From Flavobacterium bernardetii (GTDB taxonomy: Bacteria > Bacteroidota > Bacteroidia > Flavobacteriales > Flavobacteriaceae), in NCBI RefSeq assembly GCF_011305415.1, contig NZ_JAANOQ010000004.1, forward strand, positions 186,001 to 250,000: a DNA stretch of 64,000 nucleotides. Reading direction: 5' to 3'. The position numbers were made by a program, and so were the translations under genes. The notes under the pieces were generated by a model that saw only the letters and a list, made by a program, of their open reading frames with translations, ran no database searches and had not been told where the DNA came from. Position 1 is the first letter of the stretch; the number at the start of each line of letters is the position of its first letter. Shown here piece after piece: positions 18,571 through 27,005 of the stretch.

Positions 18571-18638
18571 TGTGAGAAGAAAAAAATCACTTTTTATAGA
18601 ATTAGAAAGCTGTTTTCAAACAAGTAAAGTTAATAAAG

Positions 18639-19676
18639 ATGAATAAATTAAAGGTTTTAGTAATTGTATTATTTCTTTCAAACGTAAGTTTTGGACAAGA
18701 AATGTTTGATCACGAAAAGAAAATTCAAAATATTGAAAATTATAATAGTATTGATTTAGAATTTACTAACTCAAAAGACAAAATTAAGCTTTATGGAACC
18801 TTAGTTGAACCTAAAAGCCAATATGATAAAATTTTAATTATTGTTCCAGGCGCAGGAATGGATACTAGGAATAGTCATTATTTGCTAACTGAAAGTCTTT
18901 TAGAAAAAAACATTGCTGTATTTCGTTATGATGAAAGAGGTGTTGGAAAATCTGAAGGGGATTTTAATTTTGCCAATTATACTATTACAGATATGGCTAA
19001 CGACTTAACAGTTATATTTGATAGTATTAAGAATAATTCGAGTTTTTCAACCAAGAAAATTGGGTTGTTGGGACATAGTTTGGGCGGTTTGGTTACCATG
19101 TCGTTGGTTGAGAAAGGATTTAAACCTGATTTTTTAATTCAATGGGCAACGCCAGTGCAAAAACACGCCGAGTTTTTAAAATACCAATTAGAAACGGGTA
19201 TGAATAAATTTGAAAATGAATTGATTTTGGATTCTCTAGAAAAAAAGATAGAAGTGATGACTATCTTTCAAAATTCTTTTGGTGGAACTTCAATAGAAAA
19301 TACTTGGAAAGAAGATTTGATAATTTCTAAAGAAGCACTTAAAAAAGCGAAAGAAATTGGATACACGAGTAAAAATTATAAGCGTTTTTATTATTGTAAC
19401 TTCGCTTCGGTTAGACATCTTTTGAAAAAAGATTTTGAAATCATCTATGCAAAAAGCGAAATTCCAATACTTTATATTATTGGGACTAATGATATATTTA
19501 TTGATTCAACTGCAGAAGTTAATAAACTAAAATCCTTTCAGAATAGTAAAGTTAAAATCGTGGTTCTTGATGGTTTTAATCATTACTTAACTAAAGAGAA
19601 ACAATTAAAAGGTCCAACCTATGAAATTGATAATTTAGCTAAAGACGAAATTATTAATTGGGTTGTAAATCAATAA
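18639..19676 (+). CDS. Secreted alpha/beta hydrolase (serine aminopeptidase S33-like)
   Basis: A 345-residue protein with a signal peptide ending near SFGQ. The alpha/beta-hydrolase core has an IIVPGAGMDTR oxyanion region, the DERGVGKSEG loop typical of S33-like hydrolases, the nucleophile elbow LLGHSLGGLV (Ser ~149), the acid segment IIGTNDIFI and the final His in GFNHYLT. The fold is that of a monoacylglycerol-lipase or S33-like esterase placed in the periplasm. The substrate is unknown. It stands alone, with its own candidate promoter and a toxin-antitoxin pair 111 bp downstream. Confidence 0.82.
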   Translation: MNKLKVLVIVLFLSNVSFGQEMFDHEKKIQNIENYNSIDLEFTNSKDKIKLYGTLVEPKSQYDKILIIVPGAGMDTRNSHYLLTESLLEKNIAVFRYDERGVGKSEGDFNFANYTITDMANDLTVIFDSIKNNSSFSTKKIGLLGHSLGGLVTMSLVEKGFKPDFLIQWATPVQKHAEFLKYQLETGMNKFENELILDSLEKKIEVMTIFQNSFGGTSIENTWKEDLIISKEALKKAKEIGYTSKNYKRFYYCNFASVRHLLKKDFEIIYAKSEIPILYIIGTNDIFIDSTAEVNKLKSFQNSKVKIVVLDGFNHYLTKEKQLKGPTYEIDNLAKDEIINWVVNQ

Positions 19677-19748
19677 GTTGGATTAGCTTTAATCGGTATA
19701 AGTTTGGAGTTTTTGTTTTCTTAAATTTTAATTTTAAATAACTTTTAA

Positions 19749-19765
19749 TTACCAAAATTTGGTAA
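19749..19765 (+). promoter_or_regulatory. Palindromic operator in the parDE promoter
   Basis: TTACCAAA (19749-19756) and TTTGGTAA (19758-19765) form a perfect 8-bp inverted repeat with a single central base. It overlaps a TAACTTTA sequence (19763-19770) that is one base away from the TAnnTTTG -7 box and ends 22 bp before the parD start. This is the expected position for autorepression by a ribbon-helix-helix antitoxin; the binding itself is inferred. Confidence 0.6.
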
Positions 19766-19787
19766 CTTTACAAAAAATAAAGAAGTC

Positions 19788-20030
19788 ATGGGAAGAAATA
19801 CGTCAATATCTTTGGGTAATCATTTCGAGAGTTTTATAGAATTTACTGTTTCAAATGGTCGTTTTAGTAATGCAAGTGAAGTGGTACGTGCTGGGCTTCG
19901 TCTTTTAGAAGAGGAAGAAACTAGATTAATTAGGTTACGAAATGCTATTCGTGAAGGAATAGAAAGCGGTCGTGCGACTGACTTTGATCCTTCAAAACAT
20001 TTAGAAACACTAAAGTCTAGAAAAAAATAA
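19788..20030 (+). CDS. parD: ParD-family antitoxin (ribbon-helix-helix)
   Basis: An 80-residue protein starting MGRNTSISLGNHFESFIE, with the short RHH DNA-binding strand and helices at residues 1-45 (RFSNASEVVRAGLRLLEEEE is the family hallmark) and a charged C-terminal tail that would wrap the toxin. It belongs to the ParD/CC2985-type antitoxins that neutralise ParE and repress the operon. The stop codon overlaps the toxin start (TAATG), so the two are translationally coupled, and a palindrome sits in the promoter. Confidence 0.9.
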   Translation: MGRNTSISLGNHFESFIEFTVSNGRFSNASEVVRAGLRLLEEEETRLIRLRNAIREGIESGRATDFDPSKHLETLKSRKK

Positions 20031-20323
20031 TGGCTAAGTTTTATTTAAGCAATAAAGCTGTTGAAGATTTAAATGAGATTTGGGAATACACCTTAAAAAC
20101 TTGGCCTGAAAAGCAAGCTGAAATGTATTATTTGTTACTCATGGATTCTTGTCAGGAGTTGTCAAATAACCCTAATCAAGGCAAGTCTTATGAAGAAGTA
20201 GAAAAAAACCTAATAGGGTTAAAATCAGGCGAACATGTTATTTTTTACCAAATAGTTGCATTAAATGAAATTGAAGTGGTTAGAATTTTACATGGTATGA
20301 TGGATTTGAAAAACCATATATAA
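20030..20323 (+). CDS. parE: ParE/RelE-family toxin
   Basis: A 97-residue protein with the ParE pattern: LSNKAVEDLNEIWEYTLKTW at the N-terminus, a Leu-rich helix SCQELSNNPNQGKSY, the core strand GLKSGEHVIFYQ and the final VVRILHGMMDL. ParE toxins usually poison DNA gyrase; RelE relatives cleave mRNA. The sequence favours ParE because of the RIL-H-MD ending, although the biochemical target cannot be read off. It starts in the antitoxin stop codon and is followed by a bidirectional terminator. Confidence 0.9.
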   Translation: MAKFYLSNKAVEDLNEIWEYTLKTWPEKQAEMYYLLLMDSCQELSNNPNQGKSYEEVEKNLIGLKSGEHVIFYQIVALNEIEVVRILHGMMDLKNHI

Positions 20324-20356
20324 AAGTTAGATTAGAATATATCGAGAATAAGAAAC

Positions 20357-20390
20357 AAAAAACTCCAAGTGTGAAACTTGGAGTTTTTTG
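20357..20390. terminator. Bidirectional intrinsic terminator (ACTCCAAG family)
   Basis: AAACTCCAAGT pairs with ACTTGGAGTTT around GTGAA, with an A run before and a T run after. It sits between the convergent parE and ABC-permease genes, so it can serve both. The 17 bases before it (CGAGAATAAGAAA and neighbours) are shared with the copy at 25361-25391. Confidence 0.8.
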
Positions 20391-20398
20391 TTTAAATA

Positions 20399-23300
20399 TT
20401 ACTTCTCAAATAATTCATTAATTTTCTGATGGAATTTTTTATCCGCAACAATATAAACTTCTTCTAAGAAATCAGTAGAAATAGGTTTTGGATTCGGATA
20501 TTTATGTTTGGTTAAAAAGTTGCGTAATGCCATATTGACTTGATTTTCTCCAATCAATTCAGATAATTTATACATAGCAACAGCTCCTTTAGAATAAGAA
20601 ATATGCGTTTTTTCACCAGTAACTTTTATTAACTGACAATCGCCAGAAAATCCTTTCTCACTTTCAAAAATATCTTGATGCATTGTAACAAATTCTTTAG
20701 CTTTTTTATTGCCATACATTTTTTTGAGTAGCATTAATTCTGTATACATTGCTAAGGTTTCTGTAAGCATAACATCGCCTTCTCGTTCATCTGGATCAAT
20801 TTGTGAATTTCCCCACCACAAATGCGCCAATTCATGACCCGCTAATTCATTAATTACATCTTGTTGCTTGTCTGCTTTAATATTACAATGAAACGCCATA
20901 TTTTCAGTCATGTAAATCGTGGCTGGGTAAGCAGTTGCATTGAATCCTTTTGTGAAACTAGAAATTTCTGCAAAACGAATGGTTTTAAATGGATACTTTC
21001 CAAAATTTACTTCACAATAGTCCATCGTAATTTTTGCGTTTTCAATTAGGTGTGCCACATTTTCAGCATGCGTTGGATGATAATAGACTTCAAAACTTTT
21101 TCCTTTATATATTTCCTTTTTCACGACATAATTTGCTGAAGAAATAGCAAAACGAAACGGAATGGCATTAATTTTAAACTGAAATACATTTCTATTCTTC
21201 TCTTTCCATTCTTTGGTTAATTCTCCAACTCCAATTACTTTTTGATTGGCTTCCGTTGAAACGGTCATATTTAAAGAAATGAAATCATTATTCACAACTT
21301 TTGGAGCTTCTAAAGATTTAATCGGAGTGCGTTTTCCCAATTGAAATTGCTTTCTAATTGCTTCGTCTTCAATTTCATTAGATGAATTATAACCAATTTG
21401 CGGATAGAATCTACTAATTCGCATAAAACTACCATTTTCCACAATAGCATTAAAGGATTGATGGCCATTTACGGGTTTCCAATGGTACTGTAATTCAAAA
21501 TCAAAACTAATTTTTTGATTCGGATTTAAACCTTTTTTTAATCGTACTATTTGGTATTGATTGGTAACTAAAATAGATTCATTTCCTGTATGTAATATGC
21601 TTTTTTTAATTTCAAAATCATCTGAAAAATTAAACAGAATTTCACTGATAGGTTGTTGTGTTTTATTTTCTAAAATATAATTTCCTTTAATAGAATAGGT
21701 ATTTTTTGAAGGAAATAAATCAACTCTAGTGGTTACTTTAGTGATTGTTGGTTGAGGTTTGTTTTGAAAAATTCGAAATTGTTTTTCATAATTTGCTTGT
21801 TGTATTTCAATACTATTTTTGACTTTTGGAACATAGTCTGAAATAAGATGAATTCCAACAAATGAAATCAAACCAATTTTACAAAATGTTATAAGCCAAA
21901 ATATGATTTTCTTAATCGAGTTTTTGTTTTGATGAATAACATAAAATAAAAATAGTACAATTAAAAACCCGAAAAATAGCCTTTGACTAAACGCTTTTTC
22001 ATAGCTTCCGAAACCATTCATATCGCTATAATCAAAACTGATGGAGTTTAAAAATTTAAGCAATGGATATTTTACAATTGACTTTCCTAATGAAGTTGTC
22101 ATCAATAAAATAAAAAGCCCTGAAACAGCTAATGATAAATATTTGTTTTGGATTAATTTCTGAATAATTAACGTAAATCCACCAACTAAGATTAAAGGAA
22201 AAGTAGTAAATAAAAAGGTCGAAGCATATACATCCCATTCAATAATTGGATAATTGTAAAGAATTTGAAAAACAATTCCTTCCAATATTAAAATGACGGT
22301 AAAAACTACAGCTAAAGTAATTAAAGTGAACCAAATCGACCAAAACTTAAGTTTGTAATTTGTTGTACTTTCTTCGATAAAATGGAAATTAGAATTTTTA
22401 CTTCTCCAAAATAATTCATTACCATAAAAAACCAAAACTAGAGCTCCTAAAACATGAAAATTTTGAATAATTGTTGAAACCATCAATCCAGAAGTAGCAT
22501 ATTTTTGGGGTATTCGAATGCCTTTTTCAATTTCAGCATACATTTCCATTCCAACAACAAACAATAAGCTCAAAATTATCAAAACAAAAGGAATACTTTT
22601 AACAACATAAATCGAATTCATCTTCATAAAAGATAATAACGATTGAAATTTGATTCTTGCTGATTTTTCTGTTGAAACAAATTCAAATGATAATGAATTA
22701 GCAACTTTATTTGCGTCATGAGTTGCTTTTGATGATTTTATTTTTTTAGAAATAGAAAATTTTTTGGTTACTAAAATCAAAAGTGAAATCGAAATTAAAA
22801 ACATGACGATTCTATTTCCAAGTAAAATGCCATTTAGTGATAATAATTCGGTATTACGTTGATCAATTGGTAAATGTGACGTTTGATAAAAGTAAGCTGA
22901 TAATCCAAACGGATCAAAAATGGCTGAAATCAATTGCGCTTGTTTGGATTGCGGTAATTGATTGGCCATAAAAGGCGAACTTGAAAAAAGCAGCGTTACC
23001 ATATAGAAAACATAAAGTAACAATCCGCTTACATACACAAATAGTTTACTTTTTGTAAACCATGCCACAGCAGTTGTGATGGAAAGTATGAAAAAAGTAT
23101 TGATTAATGTGAAAAACAATATTGGTAAAATATAAAAAAAGATATCGAAATCAATTGCTGTCATTCCGTTTGCAATAGTTTCTCGACCAATAAAAAAGCT
23201 AATGGTTAATAGCAATTTAAATCCAAAACTCAATGTAAATATAGATGTGAATCGACTCCAAAGAAATTGTTTCTTGGAAATCGGTAACGAGAAATAAATT

Positions 23301-23554
23301 AAATTAAGATTGAAATCAATTTCTTTTAAAGCCAATTGTGCTGTAAATAATGTAGAAAAAAACAGACTTGTTAAACTCAAAAAAGCTGTAATAAAAGCTA
23401 TTTGATAAGGTGAATTGTATGCTAAATTATCGCTTAATGTAAAACGAGCATTGCTTCCTCCTAAAATCCCAAAAGTGATTAGAGTTACAACTAAAAGTAG
23501 AAACCTCCAGTTTTTACTGTATGATTTCAAATCAAATAAAATTATCGATTTCAT
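20399..23554 (-). CDS. ABC-2 permease fused to M1-family aminopeptidase-like domain
   Basis: A 1051-residue protein. Residues ~1-560 contain about a dozen membrane segments in two ABC-2-type halves (for example FLLLVVTLITFGILGG near the start). A short extracytoplasmic linker follows, then an M1 gluzincin region (~600-1051) with zinc motif HELAH at 907-911. The third ligand Glu is probably in MLTETLA (932), so the spacing is 20 residues instead of the usual 18. The exopeptidase GAMEN signature is not visible; the equivalent place reads YPATIYMTEN. It overlaps by 4 bp the gene of its ATPase. Such fusions are known in Bacteroidota, but transported substrate and peptidase substrate are unknown. 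Confidence 0.88.
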   Translation of the reverse strand: MKSIILFDLKSYSKNWRFLLLVVTLITFGILGGSNARFTLSDNLAYNSPYQIAFITAFLSLTSLFFSTLFTAQLALKEIDFNLNLIYFSLPISKKQFLWSRFTSIFTLSFGFKLLLTISFFIGRETIANGMTAIDFDIFFYILPILFFTLINTFFILSITTAVAWFTKSKLFVYVSGLLLYVFYMVTLLFSSSPFMANQLPQSKQAQLISAIFDPFGLSAYFYQTSHLPIDQRNTELLSLNGILLGNRIVMFLISISLLILVTKKFSISKKIKSSKATHDANKVANSLSFEFVSTEKSARIKFQSLLSFMKMNSIYVVKSIPFVLIILSLLFVVGMEMYAEIEKGIRIPQKYATSGLMVSTIIQNFHVLGALVLVFYGNELFWRSKNSNFHFIEESTTNYKLKFWSIWFTLITLAVVFTVILILEGIVFQILYNYPIIEWDVYASTFLFTTFPLILVGGFTLIIQKLIQNKYLSLAVSGLFILLMTTSLGKSIVKYPLLKFLNSISFDYSDMNGFGSYEKAFSQRLFFGFLIVLFLFYVIHQNKNSIKKIIFWLITFCKIGLISFVGIHLISDYVPKVKNSIEIQQANYEKQFRIFQNKPQPTITKVTTRVDLFPSKNTYSIKGNYILENKTQQPISEILFNFSDDFEIKKSILHTGNESILVTNQYQIVRLKKGLNPNQKISFDFELQYHWKPVNGHQSFNAIVENGSFMRISRFYPQIGYNSSNEIEDEAIRKQFQLGKRTPIKSLEAPKVVNNDFISLNMTVSTEANQKVIGVGELTKEWKEKNRNVFQFKINAIPFRFAISSANYVVKKEIYKGKSFEVYYHPTHAENVAHLIENAKITMDYCEVNFGKYPFKTIRFAEISSFTKGFNATAYPATIYMTENMAFHCNIKADKQQDVINELAGHELAHLWWGNSQIDPDEREGDVMLTETLAMYTELMLLKKMYGNKKAKEFVTMHQDIFESEKGFSGDCQLIKVTGEKTHISYSKGAVAMYKLSELIGENQVNMALRNFLTKHKYPNPKPISTDFLEEVYIVADKKFHQKINELFEK

Positions 23555-24426
23555 AATGCAACTCGGTTTAAAGTTTTGAAATATACTTCTTCTAAGGAAG
23601 GATTTACTTCTTCAAAATCAGGTAAAAATTCATTTGAAATCACTTGAATATTTAAATTTCCAGCTATGTAATGCGAAGCAATTATGTTGTAATTCGTTTT
23701 GTAGTGTTCCAATTGTTCTTTCTGAATTTCTTTTCGCCAAATTTTGCCTTTTAATTCTGCAACAAAATCATTTGGTTTTCCTTGTGCTAAAACTTTTCCG
23801 TTTTGCATGATTGCTATTTGTGAACAAAGATTTCTCACGTCTTCTACTAAATGTGTAGAAAGAATTACAATTCGCTCGGAACCAATTTCTGAAAGTAATC
23901 CATTAAAACGATTTCTTTCTTCCGGATCTAAACCAGCCGTTGGCTCATCTACAATAATAATTTTAGGATTACCAAGTAATGCTTGAGCTACACCAAATCG
24001 TTGACGCATTCCGCCAGAAAAAGTGTGGACTTCTTTGTTTCTTTGAGCGCTTAGGTTTACTTTTTCTAATAATGATTCAATTTGTACTTTGCGTTCTTTT
24101 TTGTTAGAAACACCTTTTAGAATGGCAATGTGATTTAATAAATCATAAGCAGAAATTTTGGGGTACACTCCAAAATCTTGAGGAAGAAAACCTAATTGCT
24201 CCTTAATAAACATAGGGTTTTTTAAAACATCAATTCCGTTTAGTTGAATTTCTCCTGAATCTGCTGTTTGTAAACCTACAATTGTTCTCATTAATGAAGA
24301 TTTTCCAGCACCATTTGGACCTAATAAACCAAACATTCCGTTTTCTATTTCTAACGAAATGTTACTCAACGCTTGTACGCCATTTGCATACGTTTTTGTG
24401 AGATTTTTGATTGTTAAACTGTTCAT
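23551..24426 (-). CDS. ABC transporter ATP-binding protein
   Basis: A 291-residue ATPase: Walker A GPNGAGKSS (~35-43), Q-loop near GFLPQDFG, signature FSGGMRQRFG (~136-145), Walker B IIIVDEPTAGLDPEE and H-loop STHLVED. The C-terminal ~70 residues are a variable regulatory part ending in the NPSLEEVYF motif common in ABC-2 exporters. It is the energising partner of the permease/M1-peptidase fusion encoded next (4-bp overlap). The most similar general type is the Nat/Ccm-like or multidrug ABC-2 exporter ATPase. Confidence 0.92.
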   Translation of the reverse strand: MNSLTIKNLTKTYANGVQALSNISLEIENGMFGLLGPNGAGKSSLMRTIVGLQTADSGEIQLNGIDVLKNPMFIKEQLGFLPQDFGVYPKISAYDLLNHIAILKGVSNKKERKVQIESLLEKVNLSAQRNKEVHTFSGGMRQRFGVAQALLGNPKIIIVDEPTAGLDPEERNRFNGLLSEIGSERIVILSTHLVEDVRNLCSQIAIMQNGKVLAQGKPNDFVAELKGKIWRKEIQKEQLEHYKTNYNIIASHYIAGNLNIQVISNEFLPDFEEVNPSLEEVYFKTLNRVAL

Positions 24427-24527
24427 TTTTTGATTTTTTTGATGATTTTTGATGATAAAATTTTGGCAAAAGAATGCCTGTCAATTACAATTAAGTAGTT
24501 GATATTGTTGAATTTATGTAATTTAAT

Positions 24528-24734
24528 TTACTCTTTTACGTATTCGATAATGTCGCCAGGCTGGCAATCTAACGCATTACATATGGCTTCTAGAGTATCA
24601 AACCGAATACCTTTCGCTTTACCTGTTTTTAGAATAGACAAATTTGCTGGAGTGATGTCCAAAATTTCTGCCAATTCTTTGCTTTGCATCTTACGTTTGG
24701 CGAGCATCACGTCTATGTTTACTATTATTGGCAT
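24528..24734 (-). CDS. Small XRE/Cro-like helix-turn-helix regulator
   Basis: A 68-residue protein consisting only of an XRE-type HTH of the YozG/Cro kind: MLAKRKMQSKELAEILDITP, then ANLSILKTGKAKGIRFDTLE and CNALDCQPGDIIEYV. Such one-domain regulators are regularly encoded directly after a DUF2975 membrane protein, as here (one base between the genes). It may be autoregulatory and may also act on the ABC operon that follows 101 bp downstream on the same strand; the last point is inference. Confidence 0.9.
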   Translation of the reverse strand: MPIIVNIDVMLAKRKMQSKELAEILDITPANLSILKTGKAKGIRFDTLEAICNALDCQPGDIIEYVKE

Positions 24735-24735
24735 A

Positions 24736-25251
24736 TCAAATAAATAAGTCTTGTTCGTTTTGAAGTTGTAATCCTTGCTTGAAAATTGCTGCTAAAAAAT
24801 AAGCAAATACACCAAGGAAAAAGTGTATTATCGCCACCCATTCTAATCCTTCTTCTATTTCACCAGCAAATATGGAGGCTAATAAAATGGTTAGAGATGG
24901 CATAAAAATGTTTCCCAAATAAAACCACTTTAATTGGGTTACGCCGTATTGTGTGAATAATTTTGGTTGTTTAAAAACATTAAAAATGTTACTTAACAGC
25001 AAAAAGAAAATACCATAAAATCCAATTGGAATTAAGAAATTAAAAATTTTATACGCCCAATTGTTTTCACCAGTTAAAAAATGGGTTTCTGTAAAAGGAA
25101 AACAAATGGTAAAATTACCTTTTTCAGTTACAATTAAACTCCATTCGGTAAGTAAAGAAACCAATGAATAGAATGTTGTTGCTAAATATAATATTGCCGC
25201 AAAACGGGTAATATAGAATAATACAGTTGATATGATTTTTACATTTTTCAT
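24736..25251 (-). CDS. DUF2975 membrane protein
   Basis: A 171-residue protein with four predicted membrane segments (N-terminal helix pair, TVLFYITRFAAILYLATTFY and a helix around FLIPIGFYGIFFLLLSNIF, then two more). The layout and its pairing with a downstream YozG-type HTH gene fit the DUF2975 family. Function is unknown; the pair may form a membrane-sequestered regulator system. The gene has the best promoter match in the window (TTG-18-TATATTTG). Confidence 0.8.
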   Translation of the reverse strand: MKNVKIISTVLFYITRFAAILYLATTFYSLVSLLTEWSLIVTEKGNFTICFPFTETHFLTGENNWAYKIFNFLIPIGFYGIFFLLLSNIFNVFKQPKLFTQYGVTQLKWFYLGNIFMPSLTILLASIFAGEIEEGLEWVAIIHFFLGVFAYFLAAIFKQGLQLQNEQDLFI

Positions 25252-25274
25252 CTTGAAACAGAAATTTATTGCTG

Positions 25275-25303
25275 CAAATATATAATTAATTATCGTAAAA
25301 CAA
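25275..25303 (-). promoter_or_regulatory. Bacteroidota-type promoter of the DUF2975-XRE operon
   Basis: On the minus strand TTG (25303-25301) is followed after exactly 18 bp by TATATTTG (25282-25275), a full match to the TTG / TAnnTTTG promoter. The start codon of the DUF2975 gene is 24 bp from the -7 box. Confidence 0.7.
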
Positions 25304-25360
25304 TAATTTTATAAAATATTTTTTTGATGATGATAAAAATATAACGAGAATAAGAAATAA

Positions 25361-25391
25361 AAAACTCCAAGTGAAAGCTAGGAGTTTTTTT
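25361..25391 (-). terminator. Intrinsic terminator (ACTCCAAG family)
   Basis: AAAACTCC pairs with GGAGTTTT, with A/T runs on both sides. It follows the minus-strand gene at 25431-25805 by about 40 bp. The hairpin and its CGAGAATAAGAAA flank repeat the element at 20357-20390; its inner stem is less perfect. Confidence 0.7.
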
Positions 25392-25430
25392 GTGGATTTT
25401 ATAAGTTAATAAATTAGTTTTGTTTACCAA

Positions 25431-25805
25431 TTATTCCATTTTTTTGTTTGAAGATATTTTAAAATATTCTGTTGTATAGCTTCTGTTTTTATAAATATAA
25501 TTTATTAAATCTTTTGAATTTATTGATTCCCAATTAGAACTCCAACCATGATTTCCTAATTGATAAATGAAATTATTGTTTTGTTTTTGAACAAAAACGT
25601 AAGCACCAGGATCACTAATTTGAGGATGAAAGTTATCGAAAAAATTTAGCTGAAATTTTTCTGGAAAACTATTAATAAATTTAGTGATTTCTTCAATATT
25701 TGATTCATTACTAATTTTTATTTCTACGTAGTATTCGTCGTAATTTAAGACTTTTAAGCCTTTTAAATTCCTTAACTTAAAACGATTAATAATATTTTGC
25801 AACAT
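25431..25805 (-). CDS. Hypothetical protein
   Basis: A 124-residue soluble protein without signal peptide or membrane segment. It is mixed charged/aromatic, with a sequence of strands and helices (YDEYYVEIKISNESNIEEIT, then KFINSFPEKFQLNFFDNF) and a Trp-rich patch GNHGWSSNWESI. I do not recognise the family. It may be one of the small fast-evolving proteins encoded between housekeeping genes in Flavobacterium. It is separated by 18 bp from the Lnb-like gene upstream on the same strand, so it may be co-transcribed. Confidence 0.6.
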   Translation of the reverse strand: MLQNIINRFKLRNLKGLKVLNYDEYYVEIKISNESNIEEITKFINSFPEKFQLNFFDNFHPQISDPGAYVFVQKQNNNFIYQLGNHGWSSNWESINSKDLINYIYKNRSYTTEYFKISSNKKME

Positions 25806-25823
25806 ATTGATAATTTTAAGTTT

Positions 25824-26918
25824 CTATTTTTTCTTCACCTTCATCACAATCTTAATCAACCAAAACAAATGCAACGAAACAATTGGTAATATAATTAGTA
25901 ATTGCACTTTACTAACAATATATGCCAAGTAAATAAGCGTACAAGCGATACAAATTTGTCCAAATAAAATAATTTTTGACGTGTTGTTTTTCCAATAATA
26001 AAAAGCGAAAACCAATAATAATGGGTTAAATAATAAGATGTTGTAATTCCATAAAATCTCTTCGTGTAAGGAATATAATCCGACCAAACTGAAGAATAAA
26101 CCTAACAATCCTGCGAAAATAAAATAGGCAATCTGTATGCCTTTTTTGTTTAATAAAATCAAGATTACAATCGCTGCTAATAAAGAATAGGTAGAGTTTA
26201 TGTAAGAAAACGGAACGTTGTCAGTACCTTGGTTTAAAATTTTCGTTGGTTGTGCAATTTTTTGTCCATTTTGTGTGGCAGTTTCTAAAACTTTTTCGAA
26301 TTCTAAAGGTAAAAATAAGCGAGTTGCAGGTTGGTCGACTTTCGTACCAAAAATAATTTGAATCCCCAATTTCATATAAAAATCCGACATATACGGATAT
26401 AAAATATCTCTATAACTTTGTTCAGATTTCGGTTGCTTCAAGACTTCAGAACCTAAGATTTTATTGATTTTATCCACAACCATAGTCGTACAATTTTTAT
26501 CAATAAATTTATAAGTGTAAAAACGTTCATCGGAAGTCAGGCTGTTGCTGAGTTCGTTTAAAAGTTGTTGTTTTTGTAGAGGTGTTAAATTCAATTCTTG
26601 TTCAACAATACTTCTACCATCTTGTTTGTAATTGAATTCAAAATCGTAGTAATTTTCATTTGTCACAAAATATTGCAAATCGCCTTTTACGAATTTCATC
26701 ATAAAATTTGGTGTCGTAAAATCGAACGCACCATAATTGTAGACTACGTCAATTTGGTTAACAAAATCGGTAATTCGAATTCCAGTATGACCATACATTG
26801 CGTAAGAAACTGGCGCCGTTCCGCAAGTTAAAATACTCACTTTAGCATTGTCAGATAAAGTAACGTTTTGAGAAAAACTAAGAATTGGGAATAATAAGAA
26901 AAGTAATTTTTTTAGCAT
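25824..26918 (-). CDS. DUF4105 (Lnb-type) membrane protein
   Basis: A 364-residue protein with a signal peptide ending at LSFSQ. The N-terminal periplasmic domain (~20-215) shows the DUF4105 pattern: SYAMYGHTGIRI with a conserved His, VYNYGAFDF, then FIDKNCTTMVVD with a conserved Cys. The C-terminal third has about five membrane segments. The family includes Lnb, described in Bacteroides as an enzyme adding the N-acyl chain to lipoproteins; here that role is by family only, and the His and Cys are the candidate catalytic residues. The gene may share a transcript with the hypothetical gene downstream. Confidence 0.75.
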   Translation of the reverse strand: MLKKLLFLLFPILSFSQNVTLSDNAKVSILTCGTAPVSYAMYGHTGIRITDFVNQIDVVYNYGAFDFTTPNFMMKFVKGDLQYFVTNENYYDFEFNYKQDGRSIVEQELNLTPLQKQQLLNELSNSLTSDERFYTYKFIDKNCTTMVVDKINKILGSEVLKQPKSEQSYRDILYPYMSDFYMKLGIQIIFGTKVDQPATRLFLPLEFEKVLETATQNGQKIAQPTKILNQGTDNVPFSYINSTYSLLAAIVILILLNKKGIQIAYFIFAGLLGLFFSLVGLYSLHEEILWNYNILLFNPLLLVFAFYYWKNNTSKIILFGQICIACTLIYLAYIVSKVQLLIILPIVSLHLFWLIKIVMKVKKK

Positions 26919-27005
26919 ATTGGTACGCAGATTTTGCGGATTTAACTGGTTTATACTGATTTTATTTTACTGAACACTCAAAACTGAACACTGAATACTC
27001 TAGAA

